This document shows, piece by piece, positions 1 through 8,577 of a stretch of DNA of 64,000 nucleotides. Source of the DNA: Treponema bryantii (lineage in GTDB: Bacteria > Spirochaetota > Spirochaetia > Treponematales > Treponemataceae); contig NZ_FOFU01000002.1 in assembly GCF_900111035.1 (NCBI RefSeq), positions 248,001-312,000 on the forward strand. Reading direction: 5' to 3'. The translations under genes and the position numbers were made by a program. The notes beneath the pieces were generated by a model. The model did no database searches, had not been told where the DNA came from, and was given only the letters and a program-made list of their open reading frames with translations. Numbering within the stretch: position 1 is the first letter of the stretch; every line of letters starts with the position of its first letter.

Positions 1-542
1 ATAACTGTATTAAAATCTTTAAGTGCATTTTCTGCTTCTGCAAAAACTGACTTATCAAAATCATCTGAATCTGCTTCAAAAGCAGCTTCTACCTTATTGA
101 GGCTGCTAACACCTCTATCGTAGTTATTCTGTGCATAAGAAGCAAAACCGCTTTCGTCAATTTCTTTCTTTGCATCAACTGCCTTGCTGTAATTTGCAAG
201 AAGGTTATATCTGTCAATGATTGACTGTGCAGCCTTTTCCGGATTGTCACTGTCTTTAAGACCAGAAAGAAGGTAATCGAGCTTACTCATCTGCTCCGGA
301 CAATTTCTATCAGCACCTGCTTCAATAGCAACTTTTCTCGCATCATTGATTTGTTCCATAAGCTGAGCAAGTTTAGCAGCTTTTGTAAGACTCTCATCTA
401 CAACATTTTCTGATACATCTTCTATAGCTTCCTTTACCTCGGGAGCTGCTGGCTTCTGTTCTTCAGCAGCAGGTTTTGAACCGCAGGAAATAAAGAACAA
501 AAGAGTGAAAATAGAAAGAAGAATTATACTAACTTTCTTCAT
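1..542 (-). CDS. Putative lipoprotein, C-terminus cut by window edge
   Basis: Reading the minus strand from the ATG at 540-542 gives an open frame that runs off the left edge (about 180 codons). It starts with a basic N-terminus, a hydrophobic segment and a lipobox ending FFISCGS, so the protein should be lipidated on a cysteine near residue 20. A low-complexity Ala/Glu/Pro linker follows, then a charged, helix-prone region rich in Ala, Lys and Glu. A GAGG-type ribosome site lies just upstream. The gene diverges from the YdbC-like gene at 673. I do not recognise the family; the helical body is compatible with an envelope protein. Confidence 0.75.
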   Translation of the reverse strand, partial: MKKVSIILLSIFTLLFFISCGSKPAAEEQKPAAPEVKEAIEDVSENVVDESLTKAAKLAQLMEQINDARKVAIEAGADRNCPEQMSKLDYLLSGLKDSDNPEKAAQSIIDRYNLLANYSKAVDAKKEIDESGFASYAQNNYDRGVSSLNKVEAAFEADSDDFDKSVFAEAENALKDFNTV

Positions 543-672
543 ATTTTACCTCACAATAGTTATTTTATTATATTTTACTATAATTACGCCAATCTTACAA
601 CGATAATTAAAGTATACAGAATTATAACAACTCAATGTAAAAAAAATTACAATTTTTTTTAAGGAGGCAGTC

Positions 673-900
673 ATGGCAGATGATTTCTCTTTTAAGATTG
701 AAAAAAATCTTGGAACTGTTGCCGAAGGAAAAGGCGGCTGGAATCTTGAACTGAACCTTGTATCATGGGGTGGCAGACCTGCTAAATATGATTTACGCAG
801 CTGGTCCCCTGACCACCAGAAAATGGGAAAAGGTTCTACCTTTACAGCAGAAGAGCTGAAGGCATTAAAAGAACTGCTTAGTACTCTTGCGATAGAGTAG
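673..900 (+). CDS. YdbC/PC4-like single-stranded nucleic acid-binding protein
   Basis: A 75-residue protein with a strong AAGGAGG ribosome site at 661-667. The pattern of acidic N-terminus, the strand motif GGWNLELNLVSWGGR, the stretch KYDLRSW, then GxTFTAEELKALKELL matches the short bacterial YdbC family, which has the PC4 transcriptional-coactivator fold and binds single-stranded DNA. The role in the cell is not established for this group. Its 3' end overlaps the end of the convergent holA gene by 23 bp, so the two transcripts must be complementary at their ends. Family assignment is fairly secure; function is inferred. Confidence 0.8.
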   Translation: MADDFSFKIEKNLGTVAEGKGGWNLELNLVSWGGRPAKYDLRSWSPDHQKMGKGSTFTAEELKALKELLSTLAIE

Positions 901-1864
901 ACAACTGAGCTCCATTTTTAATAACTATTTCATAAAGCATTTTCTGAAGAAGAACATCTTCCATTTGAGAACCACCGGAACGAATCTCCATATCTGTTGA
1001 GGCAAGCACTGCAAGAATTGCCGCAGACTGTCCCATTGTCCACACCTTAGCTGCACTCCTGTACTGTTTCTGAAGCATTGCTTGCGGAATTGCCTGCTCT
1101 CCGCGTTTATGCCAGTCCTGAAGTTTTCTAAAGCATGAAGCGAGTCCTGCAATAATCATTACAGAAGAATTTTCTTTTGAAAGTCTGATTTTCTGAAGAA
1201 TCTGAAGGCCTTTTTCAAGACGAACAGGCGCAGCATCGGCGCTGTTGGCCAGCTCACGGAAAAGGCTGAAAGCGTTTTCTTCACGGCTGTGAGTTAGAAC
1301 AGAGTCTACATCCGCCTCGGTGATTTCGTGGTCTTTTGGGAAAAGAACGAAGAATCTTGAGCACTCGGCAGCGAGAGACTGCGTATTATTTTCTATTAAC
1401 TCTAAAATCAGTTTGGCCGCGCCCTGCTGTATACGGTATCCGTTTTTGCTGAAATAACTTGTTACCCAAGGCAGCTTATCGCTCTCAAACATTTCCCAGA
1501 ACTTTTTGCGGTTTGCAGTTGGAATAAGTTTTTCGAGTTTTGAATCTACACTGATTTCATCTGATACAAGAATCAGAATTGCAGATGGCTCTGGATTTTT
1601 CAGCCAGTCCGAAATCATCTGAATCTCATCTTTCTTCTTTATAAGTTCTGCATTCTTACAGACAACACAAACACCATCAGAAAACAAAGTGCCGCTCTGA
1701 AGAATTGTCATAACTTCACTGAAAGGAGTTTCGAGAAGATAGAATGAATGCTCGTCTATTACACCGAACTGTTTTTTATGAGCGGCTTTTACAGCGTCAA
1801 CTGCTTCGTTGCGCTTACCGAACTCCGGACCAGTGTAAAGATAAATAGGACCTGCTGCTGCCAT
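878..1864 (-). CDS. holA: DNA polymerase III subunit delta
   Basis: A 328-residue protein of the size of bacterial delta, the clamp-loader subunit that opens the beta sliding clamp. The N-terminus IYLYTGPEFGKRNEAVDAVK fits the degenerate nucleotide-binding start of the family. The middle has the typical ILILVSDE strand followed by a region on unwinding and a helical C-terminal collar domain (LQILQKIRLSKENSS, then a helical tail). It is the last gene of the hprK-ptsH-lexA-holA run, 21 bp after lexA, with no clear Shine-Dalgarno before its ATG. Its 3' end overlaps the convergent YdbC-like gene. Delta is poorly conserved, so the call rests on overall layout. Confidence 0.75.
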   Translation of the reverse strand: MAAAGPIYLYTGPEFGKRNEAVDAVKAAHKKQFGVIDEHSFYLLETPFSEVMTILQSGTLFSDGVCVVCKNAELIKKKDEIQMISDWLKNPEPSAILILVSDEISVDSKLEKLIPTANRKKFWEMFESDKLPWVTSYFSKNGYRIQQGAAKLILELIENNTQSLAAECSRFFVLFPKDHEITEADVDSVLTHSREENAFSLFRELANSADAAPVRLEKGLQILQKIRLSKENSSVMIIAGLASCFRKLQDWHKRGEQAIPQAMLQKQYRSAAKVWTMGQSAAILAVLASTDMEIRSGGSQMEDVLLQKMLYEIVIKNGAQLSTLSQEY

Positions 1865-1885
1865 ATAATTCTGCTGCCTGATATT

Positions 1886-2497
1886 TTAGTAAGTTCTTAC
1901 GATATTTGACAGAATTCCAACAATACGAACGTCTGTACAATAAATAGCCTGGAAATCTGGATTTTCCGGCTGAAGACGAATTCTTGCAGACTCTTTATAA
2001 TAACGTTTAAGGGTAATAGCATCATCTATTACAGCCACAATAATCTGTCCGTCAACAGCAGTTGAAGCCTGCTCTACTACAGCAAGATCACCATCAAGAA
2101 TTCCGGCATTTATCATACTCTGGCCGCGAACTCTAAGAGCAAAATAACTTTTACCCGGGCGAACAAAAGGTTCTGTAAGATTTACATATCCATCAAGATT
2201 TTCTTCACTTAAAAGAGGTTTACCTGCAGCAACGTTTCCCAAAAGAGGAACTTTGCTGATAAAAGTCTGAGGTTCTTTTTCACGACAATCAGAAAGCACA
2301 CGAATTGAGCGGGCTTTTTTCTGACTCTGAGAAAGGAAGCCTTTTTTCTGGAGGGCAAGAATATGATCCTGAACTGCACGAAGAGAAATACCAAAATGTT
2401 CACTTATATCGCGTACAGTTGGTGGAAATGAGTTTTCTTCAGTGTAAGAGGAAATATAGTTTAAAACTTCCTTCTGACGATCTGTAATTCCTCTCAT
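1886..2497 (-). CDS. lexA: LexA repressor, SOS regulator
   Basis: A 203-residue LexA. The N-terminal winged helix-turn-helix (residues 1-65) carries the family start ITDRQKEVLNYI and the recognition segment FPPTVRDISEHFGIS. Self-cleavage would occur at Ala91-Gly92 (GNVAAGKP), with Ser127 (RGQSM) as nucleophile and Lys164 (TLKRY) as general base, all present. The gene starts only 2 bp after ptsH, inside an operon with the carbon regulators hprK and ptsH and the clamp-loader gene holA. I see no obvious palindromic SOS box next to it, and the operon promoter lies before hprK, so autoregulation is not evident from sequence. Confidence 0.93.
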   Translation of the reverse strand: MRGITDRQKEVLNYISSYTEENSFPPTVRDISEHFGISLRAVQDHILALQKKGFLSQSQKKARSIRVLSDCREKEPQTFISKVPLLGNVAAGKPLLSEENLDGYVNLTEPFVRPGKSYFALRVRGQSMINAGILDGDLAVVEQASTAVDGQIIVAVIDDAITLKRYYKESARIRLQPENPDFQAIYCTDVRIVGILSNIVRTY

Positions 2498-2499
2498 TA

Positions 2500-2766
2500 T
2501 TAGTCCTCCTCAAAACGACTGTTAAACAACTCCTCAATAACCGAGGCTGCTTCAGATTCATCGGGACCAACAACCTGCATTGTAAGCTGAGTATTATAAC
2601 CAGCCCCCATAGCTATTACACCCATAATTGATTTTGCATTTACAGTTGCTCCATCTCGGGTGAGGGTAATTTCGCTTTCAAACTTGTTTGAAGTCTGTGC
2701 AATAATTGCCGCAGGTCTTGCGTGAATTCCTGCTCTGTTCTGAACTGTTAAAATCTTCTCGATCAT
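2500..2766 (-). CDS. ptsH: Phosphocarrier protein HPr
   Basis: An 88-residue HPr. His15 in GIHARPA is the residue phosphorylated by enzyme I, and Ser46 in NAKSIMGV is the regulatory site phosphorylated by HPr kinase. Both are intact, so both phosphorylation routes are possible. The kinase gene is directly upstream (36 bp gap) and lexA begins 2 bp downstream. An AAGGA ribosome site precedes the ATG. No enzyme I or sugar permease of the phosphotransferase system lies in the window. In several spirochaetes HPr and its kinase are thought to act mainly in regulation; that is family knowledge, not visible here. Confidence 0.95.
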   Translation of the reverse strand: MIEKILTVQNRAGIHARPAAIIAQTSNKFESEITLTRDGATVNAKSIMGVIAMGAGYNTQLTMQVVGPDESEAASVIEELFNSRFEED

Positions 2767-2802
2767 TTGAATTTCCTTGGCAGCCTCTCTGCCGCATTTA
2801 TT

Positions 2803-3792
2803 TTAGTAAGAATCGTCATTACCGTTGTAAACAGTCTGCGCTTCTCCTGTCTCAATCCACTTAAGAACGTTCTGATTGAAGTCCTTTGCAGAGTTATATC
2901 CCATATTCTTAAGACGCTCGTTCATAGCGGCAGCCTCAATAATAATAGGAAGGTTTCGACCCGGACGAACCGGAATCTCAAGTACAGGAACCTTAACTCC
3001 AAGCAGTTCCTTATATTTCTGTTCTGTACCAAGACGGTCATAAGCCTTGGCAGAGTTCCAGTCTTCAAGCTGAACAATAAGCTGAACTTCCTTCTGGTCG
3101 CGGATGGCACCAACTCCATAAAGCTGGGAAATATTGATGATACCCAGACCTCGGATTTCCATATGGTGGCTGATAACTGTATTTGCACCGCGTCCCAGAA
3201 TAATATTTCCGTTTACACAGCGGATTTCAATAATATCATCAGCAACAAGACGGTGTCCGCGTTCTACAAGCTCAAGGGCTGTTTCACTTTTACCAACACC
3301 GGAATGTCCAGAAAGCAGAATACCGATACCGTAAACTTCTACAAGAACTCCATGCAAAGTCTGTCGCGGCGCAAACTGATTTGCAAATACACGAATTATA
3401 CGATTTGAAAACTCTGTAGATGTAAGACTTGTCTGAAGCAGTGGACAATAACTTTCTTCTGCAATACGACGAAAATCTTCTGTTGGCTCCAGATTGTACG
3501 TAAAGATACAGCACGGCATCTGAGAGCGGAAAAAGTTTCTTATTGAATCTGTATTTTTTTCTTTATGAAGTTTCTGTAGATAGGCTGTTTCACCGCGTCC
3601 GAAAACCTGAACACGATTACTGGCAAAAGATTCATAAAAGCCCGAAAGAGCAAGACCAGGGCGGTTAAGTTCAGGAACTGTAATAGCACGTGGTAAACCA
3701 CGGCGCCCTGCGATACACTTAAGATCAAGAGCATCATGTCCCGAAAGTTCGAGGTCAAGCAAATCCAGAACTGTGAATTTCTTATCTGCCAT
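2803..3792 (-). CDS. hprK: HPr kinase/phosphorylase
   Basis: A 329-residue bifunctional enzyme that phosphorylates HPr on Ser46 and removes the phosphate again. The N-terminal domain covers about residues 1-130. The catalytic domain has His147 (TLHGV), Walker A GHSGVGKS at 162-169, the DDIIEIR strand, and the HPrK signature around MEIRGLGIIN with the downstream VPVRPGRNLP segment. It is the first gene of the hprK-ptsH-lexA-holA operon. The promoter at 3801-3829 ends 8 nt before the ATG and there is no Shine-Dalgarno, so the message is probably leaderless. Confidence 0.95.
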   Translation of the reverse strand: MADKKFTVLDLLDLELSGHDALDLKCIAGRRGLPRAITVPELNRPGLALSGFYESFASNRVQVFGRGETAYLQKLHKEKNTDSIRNFFRSQMPCCIFTYNLEPTEDFRRIAEESYCPLLQTSLTSTEFSNRIIRVFANQFAPRQTLHGVLVEVYGIGILLSGHSGVGKSETALELVERGHRLVADDIIEIRCVNGNIILGRGANTVISHHMEIRGLGIINISQLYGVGAIRDQKEVQLIVQLEDWNSAKAYDRLGTEQKYKELLGVKVPVLEIPVRPGRNLPIIIEAAAMNERLKNMGYNSAKDFNQNVLKWIETGEAQTVYNGNDDSY

Positions 3793-3800
3793 ATATTTTT

Positions 3801-3829
3801 ACTATACACACTTTAAGATATTTTAGCAA
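3801..3829 (-). promoter_or_regulatory. hprK promoter, leaderless type
   Basis: On the minus strand a -35 TTGCTA (3824-3829) and -10 TATAGT (3801-3806) are separated by 17 bp. The -10 ends 8 nt before the hprK ATG, placing the expected start of transcription at or next to the start codon. Confidence 0.6.
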
Positions 3830-3977
3830 TACCAAAAAGAAATTTAAAAATCTGAATTTGTTTTTTCAGAAAACCCGTGTTACTATAAAGGTGATGAGAA
3901 TTCATCTGCCTGCGTATGCGGGATCTAAAAATACTTACAGCTGGAGTAAAGAAATTTACTTCCTCGAGGAGACTACT

Positions 3978-4265
3978 ATGACACCATCAATTAATGCAGT
4001 AGGTTTTACACTTGAACAGAAGCAGTCTGACATGATTGAATCAAAACTTAAGAGAATTGCTTACGGTGATGATTTGATTGTTGATTTACTTATGAAAATC
4101 AAGCATGACAAGACCTATGTTTTCGATACTACAGTAAACTTTAAATGGGGCACTTCAGCTCATGTTTCTGGAGAAGATTTTGACTTTGGTGCAGCATTGA
4201 ACAAGATGATGGATGTACTCGATAACAAAATCAAGAAGGAAAAAGATAAGGTTCAGCAGAAATAA
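3978..4265 (+). CDS. hpf: Ribosome hibernation promoting factor, short form
   Basis: A 95-residue protein beginning MTPSINAVGFTLEQKQSDMI. It has the beta-alpha-beta-beta-beta-alpha pattern of the HPF/RaiA domain, which binds the 30S decoding centre and idles ribosomes in slow growth. It lacks the C-terminal dimerisation domain of long HPF. The ATG at 3978 is chosen because GAGGAG lies 6 nt upstream and the family start aligns there; an in-frame extension to 3858 has no family similarity. About 80 nt of leader separates it from the likely -10 near 3885. A hairpin terminator follows. Proximity to rpoN matches the common rpoN-hpf neighbourhood, though here the two genes converge. Confidence 0.88.
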   Translation: MTPSINAVGFTLEQKQSDMIESKLKRIAYGDDLIVDLLMKIKHDKTYVFDTTVNFKWGTSAHVSGEDFDFGAALNKMMDVLDNKIKKEKDKVQQK

Positions 4266-4276
4266 ACTGCGGTTTG

Positions 4277-4303
4277 CGGTGGTTTCAACAAACTAAACCA
4301 CCG
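4277..4303. terminator. Bidirectional hairpin between hpf and rpoN
   Basis: A perfect 9-bp stem CGGTGGTTT/AAACCACCG (4277-4285 and 4295-4303) with a 9-nt loop sits between the convergent hpf and rpoN genes. The T tracts are short, so it is a weak to moderate terminator. Confidence 0.6.
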
Positions 4304-4306
4304 TAT

Positions 4307-5737
4307 TTACCGTTTATACGAATTTTTTAGTCCAAGTTGGGCGCGATATTTTGCCACGGTACGACGGGCAATTTTCGCGCCCTTCTGATTTAACAGCTCT
4401 GTAAGTTTCTGGTCTGAAAGATTTTCATTTTCAGGTTTAGCAAGTATCGCCTGCATTTTTTGTTTGATTCTTTCAGATGAGATTTTTTTGCTGCCGTCGC
4501 GGTTATTTACTCCAGAAGTAAAAAAATAACTTGCGGGAAAGAGGCCCCATTCTGTCTGAATATATTTACTGCCGTTTTTGGCTGACATTCGGGACACGGT
4601 GGATTCATGAATCTCAAGTTCTTTTGCTATCTGCCGCCTTGTAAGCACGCTGAGATGTCCCGGCCCCTTCAGGAAAAAGTTTTTCTGCGCTTGGACTATT
4701 GCACAGCCCTGCATGACAATTGTAGATTCGCGGAACTGTAAAGAAGAAATCAAAGCCTGTGCTTTTGCAACATTCACCTTATCCATCTTAAAATCTGGAG
4801 AAATTCTGATTTCCGGCAAAGCACCCGAAGCATATTTTATCTGAAAATGAAAATCTGAATTGAGGGAAACAAGGCCTCTCGAAAAATCATCATCAGAGGC
4901 ACCCGGTTCTTTTGTAACTGTAAGGACTACGTCTGGACGGCCCGTATCCACTGTGGCAACTGAATTATATCCCTGGGCTGGATGTGGATTCAGGGAAAGG
5001 ATAAATTTCAGCGCGGACGCGGCGGCATCTTCATCCAACGGGAGATTGTCGAGCGCGGACTGTCCCGCGAAGGCTTTTTTATGCCAGGCTTCCTTAAAAT
5101 CAATTAACTTGCGGCTGATTTTTGAAGCATTGGGCGGATTAAGAAAATCAAGATGCCCATCAAGAATAAAAAGAGCAAGTTGATTCGGATTTTCGGAAAG
5201 TCTTGCCTGAACTAAAAGACTTTCTTCTGGAGTACGGCAGCAGGTACCAATCGGGTCCAGTGCCTGAACTATATTAAGACATTTTTCAAGCACAGCTTTT
5301 CTATTATTAACAATTGTTGCAGGTATTAAAGTTTCAGGAGAAAGCATTGAACCATAAAAGCCGTTCTTATCCAGATTATAAATAAGCTTTGTACACAATT
5401 CCAATTCATCATCAGAAATTTTCATTGCATTTAACTGATGAAGAAGATGAGACTGTAAGGTTTCTCCATAGTCTTCCTGATTTTCAAGTATCTGCTGATA
5501 TTTATCTGAAGTTTCAGAATTGCCATATCTCGAAGAATATTCTGCTGCCGGGAGATTAGAAAAAACAGGTTCCCTTACAATTTCAAGAGCAGGATTCTCA
5601 CTTACCGCTTTATATATTTCATCTCGAAGTGTTTCATTTCCCATTGCAAGATAGTTCAGAGCTGTAATCTGAACCTGGGAGAGACGTTGAATTTGCTTTT
5701 GTTCCTGGCGGAGTGTAAGAGATTGAGTAACACTCAT
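4307..5737 (-). CDS. rpoN: RNA polymerase sigma-54 factor
   Basis: Sigma-54 directs RNA polymerase to -24/-12 promoters that need an AAA+ activator. Region I is the N-terminal Gln/Leu-rich segment SLTLRQEQKQIQRLSQVQ. The core-binding region spans about residues 80-330. A helix-turn-helix appears at LTRRQIAKELEIHESTVSR, and the RpoN box near the C-terminus is IARRTVAKYRAQLGL, close to consensus. The start at 5737 (MSVTQSL) matches the family better than the upstream in-frame ATG at 5752 or the 5791 start; no strong Shine-Dalgarno supports any of them. I saw no convincing -24/-12 promoter or enhancer-binding protein in this window. Confidence 0.93.
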   Translation of the reverse strand: MSVTQSLTLRQEQKQIQRLSQVQITALNYLAMGNETLRDEIYKAVSENPALEIVREPVFSNLPAAEYSSRYGNSETSDKYQQILENQEDYGETLQSHLLHQLNAMKISDDELELCTKLIYNLDKNGFYGSMLSPETLIPATIVNNRKAVLEKCLNIVQALDPIGTCCRTPEESLLVQARLSENPNQLALFILDGHLDFLNPPNASKISRKLIDFKEAWHKKAFAGQSALDNLPLDEDAAASALKFILSLNPHPAQGYNSVATVDTGRPDVVLTVTKEPGASDDDFSRGLVSLNSDFHFQIKYASGALPEIRISPDFKMDKVNVAKAQALISSLQFRESTIVMQGCAIVQAQKNFFLKGPGHLSVLTRRQIAKELEIHESTVSRMSAKNGSKYIQTEWGLFPASYFFTSGVNNRDGSKKISSERIKQKMQAILAKPENENLSDQKLTELLNQKGAKIARRTVAKYRAQLGLKNSYKR

Positions 5738-5780
5738 AATCAAAATCTTCATTATTATAGCATAAAATTGATTCAAACTG

Positions 5781-5786
5781 TATACT
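5781..5786 (+). promoter_or_regulatory. Candidate -10 box of the DUF1015 gene
   Basis: TATACT at 5781-5786 ends 7 nt before the ATG at 5794. No Shine-Dalgarno is present. A good -35 is not evident, so this is a weaker example of the leaderless arrangement seen elsewhere in the window. Confidence 0.4.
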
Positions 5787-5793
5787 TGCATTT

Positions 5794-7128
5794 ATGAAAA
5801 AGATAGAAGACTTTGGACTTTCCATTCCGGAAATCCTTTTACCAAAAAACATTGATGTTTCGAGCTGGTCTGTAATTGCCTGCGATCAGTATACTCAGGA
5901 TTTAGACTACTGGAAGAAGGCAGAAGCTTGTGCCGCAGGTAAGCCTTCCACACTCAACCTGATTTTACCTGAAGTTTATCTGAACTCTCCTGATAAACCA
6001 GAGAGAATTGAAAAAATCAGAAAAACAATGAAAGAATACATTGACGGTGGAATATTTGATACAGCTAAAAACTGTTTAATATATATTGAAAGAAAAACTG
6101 CTTTTGGCCGCATCAGAAAAGGTCTTGTTGCTCAAATTGACCTTGAAACCTATGAGTGGAAGCCATTCAGCAAAGCAAATATCCGCGCCACAGAAGCAAC
6201 AATCGTTGAACGAATTCCTCCTCGTATGGAGATTCGCCGCGGAGCACCTCTTGAATTACCACACATTATGCTTCTGGTTGATGATAAGGATGATTTACTG
6301 GTTGGCGGAACTGGAAATAAAGTAAAATCAAAGGCTCCTTTGTATGACGGTTCACTTATGTGCAACGGCGGATCTATTACAGGCTGGGCTGTAGAAAGTG
6401 AAAATGAAATTGCAGATGTAACAGAAGCTGTTTCTAAAATCGCAGATAAAAACCGTGCTGCAGATGGTTCTACCTTCCTTTTTGCTGTTGGAGATGGAAA
6501 TCACTCTCTGGCTACTGCAAAAGCTGTCTGGGATGAATATAAAGAAAAACTTACAGCTCAGGGTGCTGATGAAGCTGCTTTGAAAGCATGTTCAGTACGC
6601 TACGCTCTGGTTGAAATTGTAAATATTTATGACACAGGTCTTACATTTGAACCAATTCATAGAGTTATTTTTGGAGCTGATGTTGAAGGTTTGATTTCTC
6701 ATCTCGCAGAAAAACTTGGTGGAACTGTAAGTGAAGTTTCAGGAGCAGCTGAACTTGATGCTGCTGTAAAAGCTTCTTGGGCAGACTTTGGTTTTGCATA
6801 TAGAGAAGGCGGAAACGGAAAGCAGAAATACGTTCTTCTTAAGACCGGAATTAAAGAACTTGCTGTTGCCCGACTTCAACCAGAAATTGATGCATTCCTT
6901 AAAGGAGCCTCAGGTTCTGAAAAACCAGAAATTGACTACATCCACGGAAGTGATGAAACCCTTAAACTTGGTGAACGCGAAAACGCAGTAGGAATTCTTC
7001 TTCCTCCAATTGCAAAAGATTCCTTCTTTGAAACAATCAACGGTCGTGGCCCACTCCCAAGAAAAAGTTTCAGTATGGGTGAAGCAGACGAAAAACGCTT
7101 CTATCTTGAATGCCGAAAATTATTCTAG
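5794..7128 (+). CDS. DUF1015 family protein
   Basis: A 444-residue soluble protein matching the DUF1015 family along its whole length. Visible marks are the N-terminal WSVIACDQYTQDLDYW, the central ERIPPRMEIRRGAPLELPH segment and the most conserved block GDGNHSLATAKAVW, then a C-terminal YIHGSDE motif. The biochemical function of the family is not established. The gene stands alone, diverging from rpoN with only 56 bp between start codons, and ends in an unusually long nested hairpin. Family assignment is secure; no function should be inferred. Confidence 0.85.
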   Translation: MKKIEDFGLSIPEILLPKNIDVSSWSVIACDQYTQDLDYWKKAEACAAGKPSTLNLILPEVYLNSPDKPERIEKIRKTMKEYIDGGIFDTAKNCLIYIERKTAFGRIRKGLVAQIDLETYEWKPFSKANIRATEATIVERIPPRMEIRRGAPLELPHIMLLVDDKDDLLVGGTGNKVKSKAPLYDGSLMCNGGSITGWAVESENEIADVTEAVSKIADKNRAADGSTFLFAVGDGNHSLATAKAVWDEYKEKLTAQGADEAALKACSVRYALVEIVNIYDTGLTFEPIHRVIFGADVEGLISHLAEKLGGTVSEVSGAAELDAAVKASWADFGFAYREGGNGKQKYVLLKTGIKELAVARLQPEIDAFLKGASGSEKPEIDYIHGSDETLKLGERENAVGILLPPIAKDSFFETINGRGPLPRKSFSMGEADEKRFYLECRKLF

Positions 7129-7140
7129 TTAAATAAAAAA

Positions 7141-7212
7141 GGATTGTCTGAAAAGGTGGCTTGAATGTTCGACGAACTAATCAAGCCACCTTTTTTATTT
7201 AACAGACAATCC
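7141..7212. terminator. Nested three-tier inverted repeat, bidirectional terminator
   Basis: Three concentric inverted repeats share one centre: GGATTGTCTG/CAGACAATCC (7141-7150, 7203-7212), GGTGGCTTGA/TCAAGCCACC (7155-7164, 7181-7190) and GTTCG/CGAAC (7167-7177). A TTTTTT run follows the middle stem on the plus strand and an A run precedes it, so it can end transcription from both convergent neighbours. Confidence 0.8.
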
Positions 7213-7246
7213 CCAAAATAGGAGTATTTTTTCTATATATGTAGAT

Positions 7247-8551
7247 TTATTCTGCAGCTGTTACAGTAAAATCTGAGATTGTGAAAGTACAGCTTCCAAG
7301 AGATGTTTCACCTTCAGCATGCTGTCCAAGCTGGATTGCAAGTTTTCCGCTTACATTCTCAAGAGTAATAGCCTTAGCTGTATCAGCTTCAAGTGTATAA
7401 ACTACATCATTAACAGTAATCGCACCTGCAACTGATGAAGTAACCTTGAATGAAAGATTAGATGTCTTAGAAAGTCCATACCAAATCTGTGTTCCAAACC
7501 AGCAAGCTCCTGTAACAGTCTGTGTCAAAGATACACTTGTTTCTGTTGCAGTCATATCTGACAATACAACATTTGAGCCACACCAGTTCTGATCTGCCCA
7601 GATACTGAAGTAATCTGCAGGAGGATTTGCACCTTCAGTAGTTGTTGTTGGATTCCAATATTTTGCATAATCTTTTGAAACTGATACTATGATTGAAATA
7701 GCTTCAGAAACAATATCACCTGATTTTGCAACAACTGTAATTGTTTCAGCAGCATTACCACCTGTCAAAACATTTCCAGAAATAGTAGAAACAGGATTTT
7801 CAGAAGTGATTTCAAAAACGGCATCCTCAATCTCAAATCCATACTGATCAAAAGCTGACAATTTTACAGTTTCACCTGCAGAAATTGTTGTTGTAGAAGT
7901 TTTGATTTCTACTTTATTTACAGTATAATCTGTTAATTTTTCAACTTTTACTTCAGAAATCTTAAGGATTGTATCTGCAGCATTTCCACGAAGCGCAAGA
8001 ACAATACTTGAAGTTTCATCATAGTTGTCTGCTACAATTCCATAAATATCAAATACTGTTGCTTCATTTGCGGGAAGATTTTTCTGTGTATCAATTCCAG
8101 AATAAAGCACACCATTAAACTGATTCTTAACAAACATAGTTGTAATTTCTTTATCAGCTTCAAGTGTAATTGATGTATGAATTTTATCACCTGCAGCAAC
8201 TCCAGCAGCCTTGTTTGGGTTAGCAATAAAAATCTGATTACCCCATTCTGAATCATTTGCATTTGCCACACTTACTGTATATACACCATCTTTATAAGTT
8301 ACAGCATTGTTTGCATCTGAGAAAGTGATAGTAAATTCGCCATTCTCAACAGGTTTTGGATCTGGATCAGGTGTTGGGTCTGGATTAGGATCCGGATTAG
8401 GATCTGGATTTGGATCAGGGTCAGGATCTGGTGTTGGGTCTGGATCAGGATTTACGATCTCAGGATCTGTTGGATTCTCTGCCGGTGCACAGCTTGTGAA
8501 GAGAAGAGATGCAGCCATTACTGCAGCTCCAAAAATTTTAAGTTTTTTCAT
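7247..8551 (-). CDS. Lipoprotein with Pro-Asp repeat linker and carbohydrate-binding-like domains
   Basis: A 434-residue protein with lipobox LLFTSCAP, so it is anchored through Cys21. Residues about 33-68 form a (Pro-Asp)n linker with Thr, Asn and Lys interruptions, typical of surface-enzyme linkers. Residues 70-200 look like a beta-sandwich. Residues 205-290 (TISAGETVKLSAFDQYG) resemble a bacterial Ig-like domain. The C-terminal 130 residues form a second beta-rich module with many Trp and Tyr, compatible with carbohydrate binding. No catalytic motif is seen. It is the last gene of the glucan operon and has an AAGGAGC ribosome site. Glucan capture at the cell surface is inferred from context. 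Confidence 0.7.
   Translation of the reverse strand: MKKLKIFGAAVMAASLLFTSCAPAENPTDPEIVNPDPDPTPDPDPDPNPDPNPDPNPDPTPDPDPKPVENGEFTITFSDANNAVTYKDGVYTVSVANANDSEWGNQIFIANPNKAAGVAAGDKIHTSITLEADKEITTMFVKNQFNGVLYSGIDTQKNLPANEATVFDIYGIVADNYDETSSIVLALRGNAADTILKISEVKVEKLTDYTVNKVEIKTSTTTISAGETVKLSAFDQYGFEIEDAVFEITSENPVSTISGNVLTGGNAAETITVVAKSGDIVSEAISIIVSVSKDYAKYWNPTTTTEGANPPADYFSIWADQNWCGSNVVLSDMTATETSVSLTQTVTGACWFGTQIWYGLSKTSNLSFKVTSSVAGAITVNDVVYTLEADTAKAITLENVSGKLAIQLGQHAEGETSLGSCTFTISDFTVTAAE
8355..8450 (-). repeat. Hexanucleotide-type coding repeat (Pro-Asp linker)
   Basis: Tandem degenerate units of the GGATCT/GGATCA/GGATTA type on the plus strand encode the Pro-Asp linker of the lipoprotein at 7247-8551 on the minus strand. 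Unit changes of 6 bp would keep the frame, so linker length may vary between strains. Confidence 0.8.
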
Positions 8552-8577
8552 TTCTTGCTCCTTATATTTTTTTTATT

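Noticed and set aside
2767-3408. 213-codon open frame on the plus strand
   Set aside because: It is antisense to hprK, has no ribosome site and its composition follows the third-codon pattern of hprK.
8355-8450. CRISPR array
   Set aside because: Units are 6 bp, translated, and without spacers. No cas genes are present.
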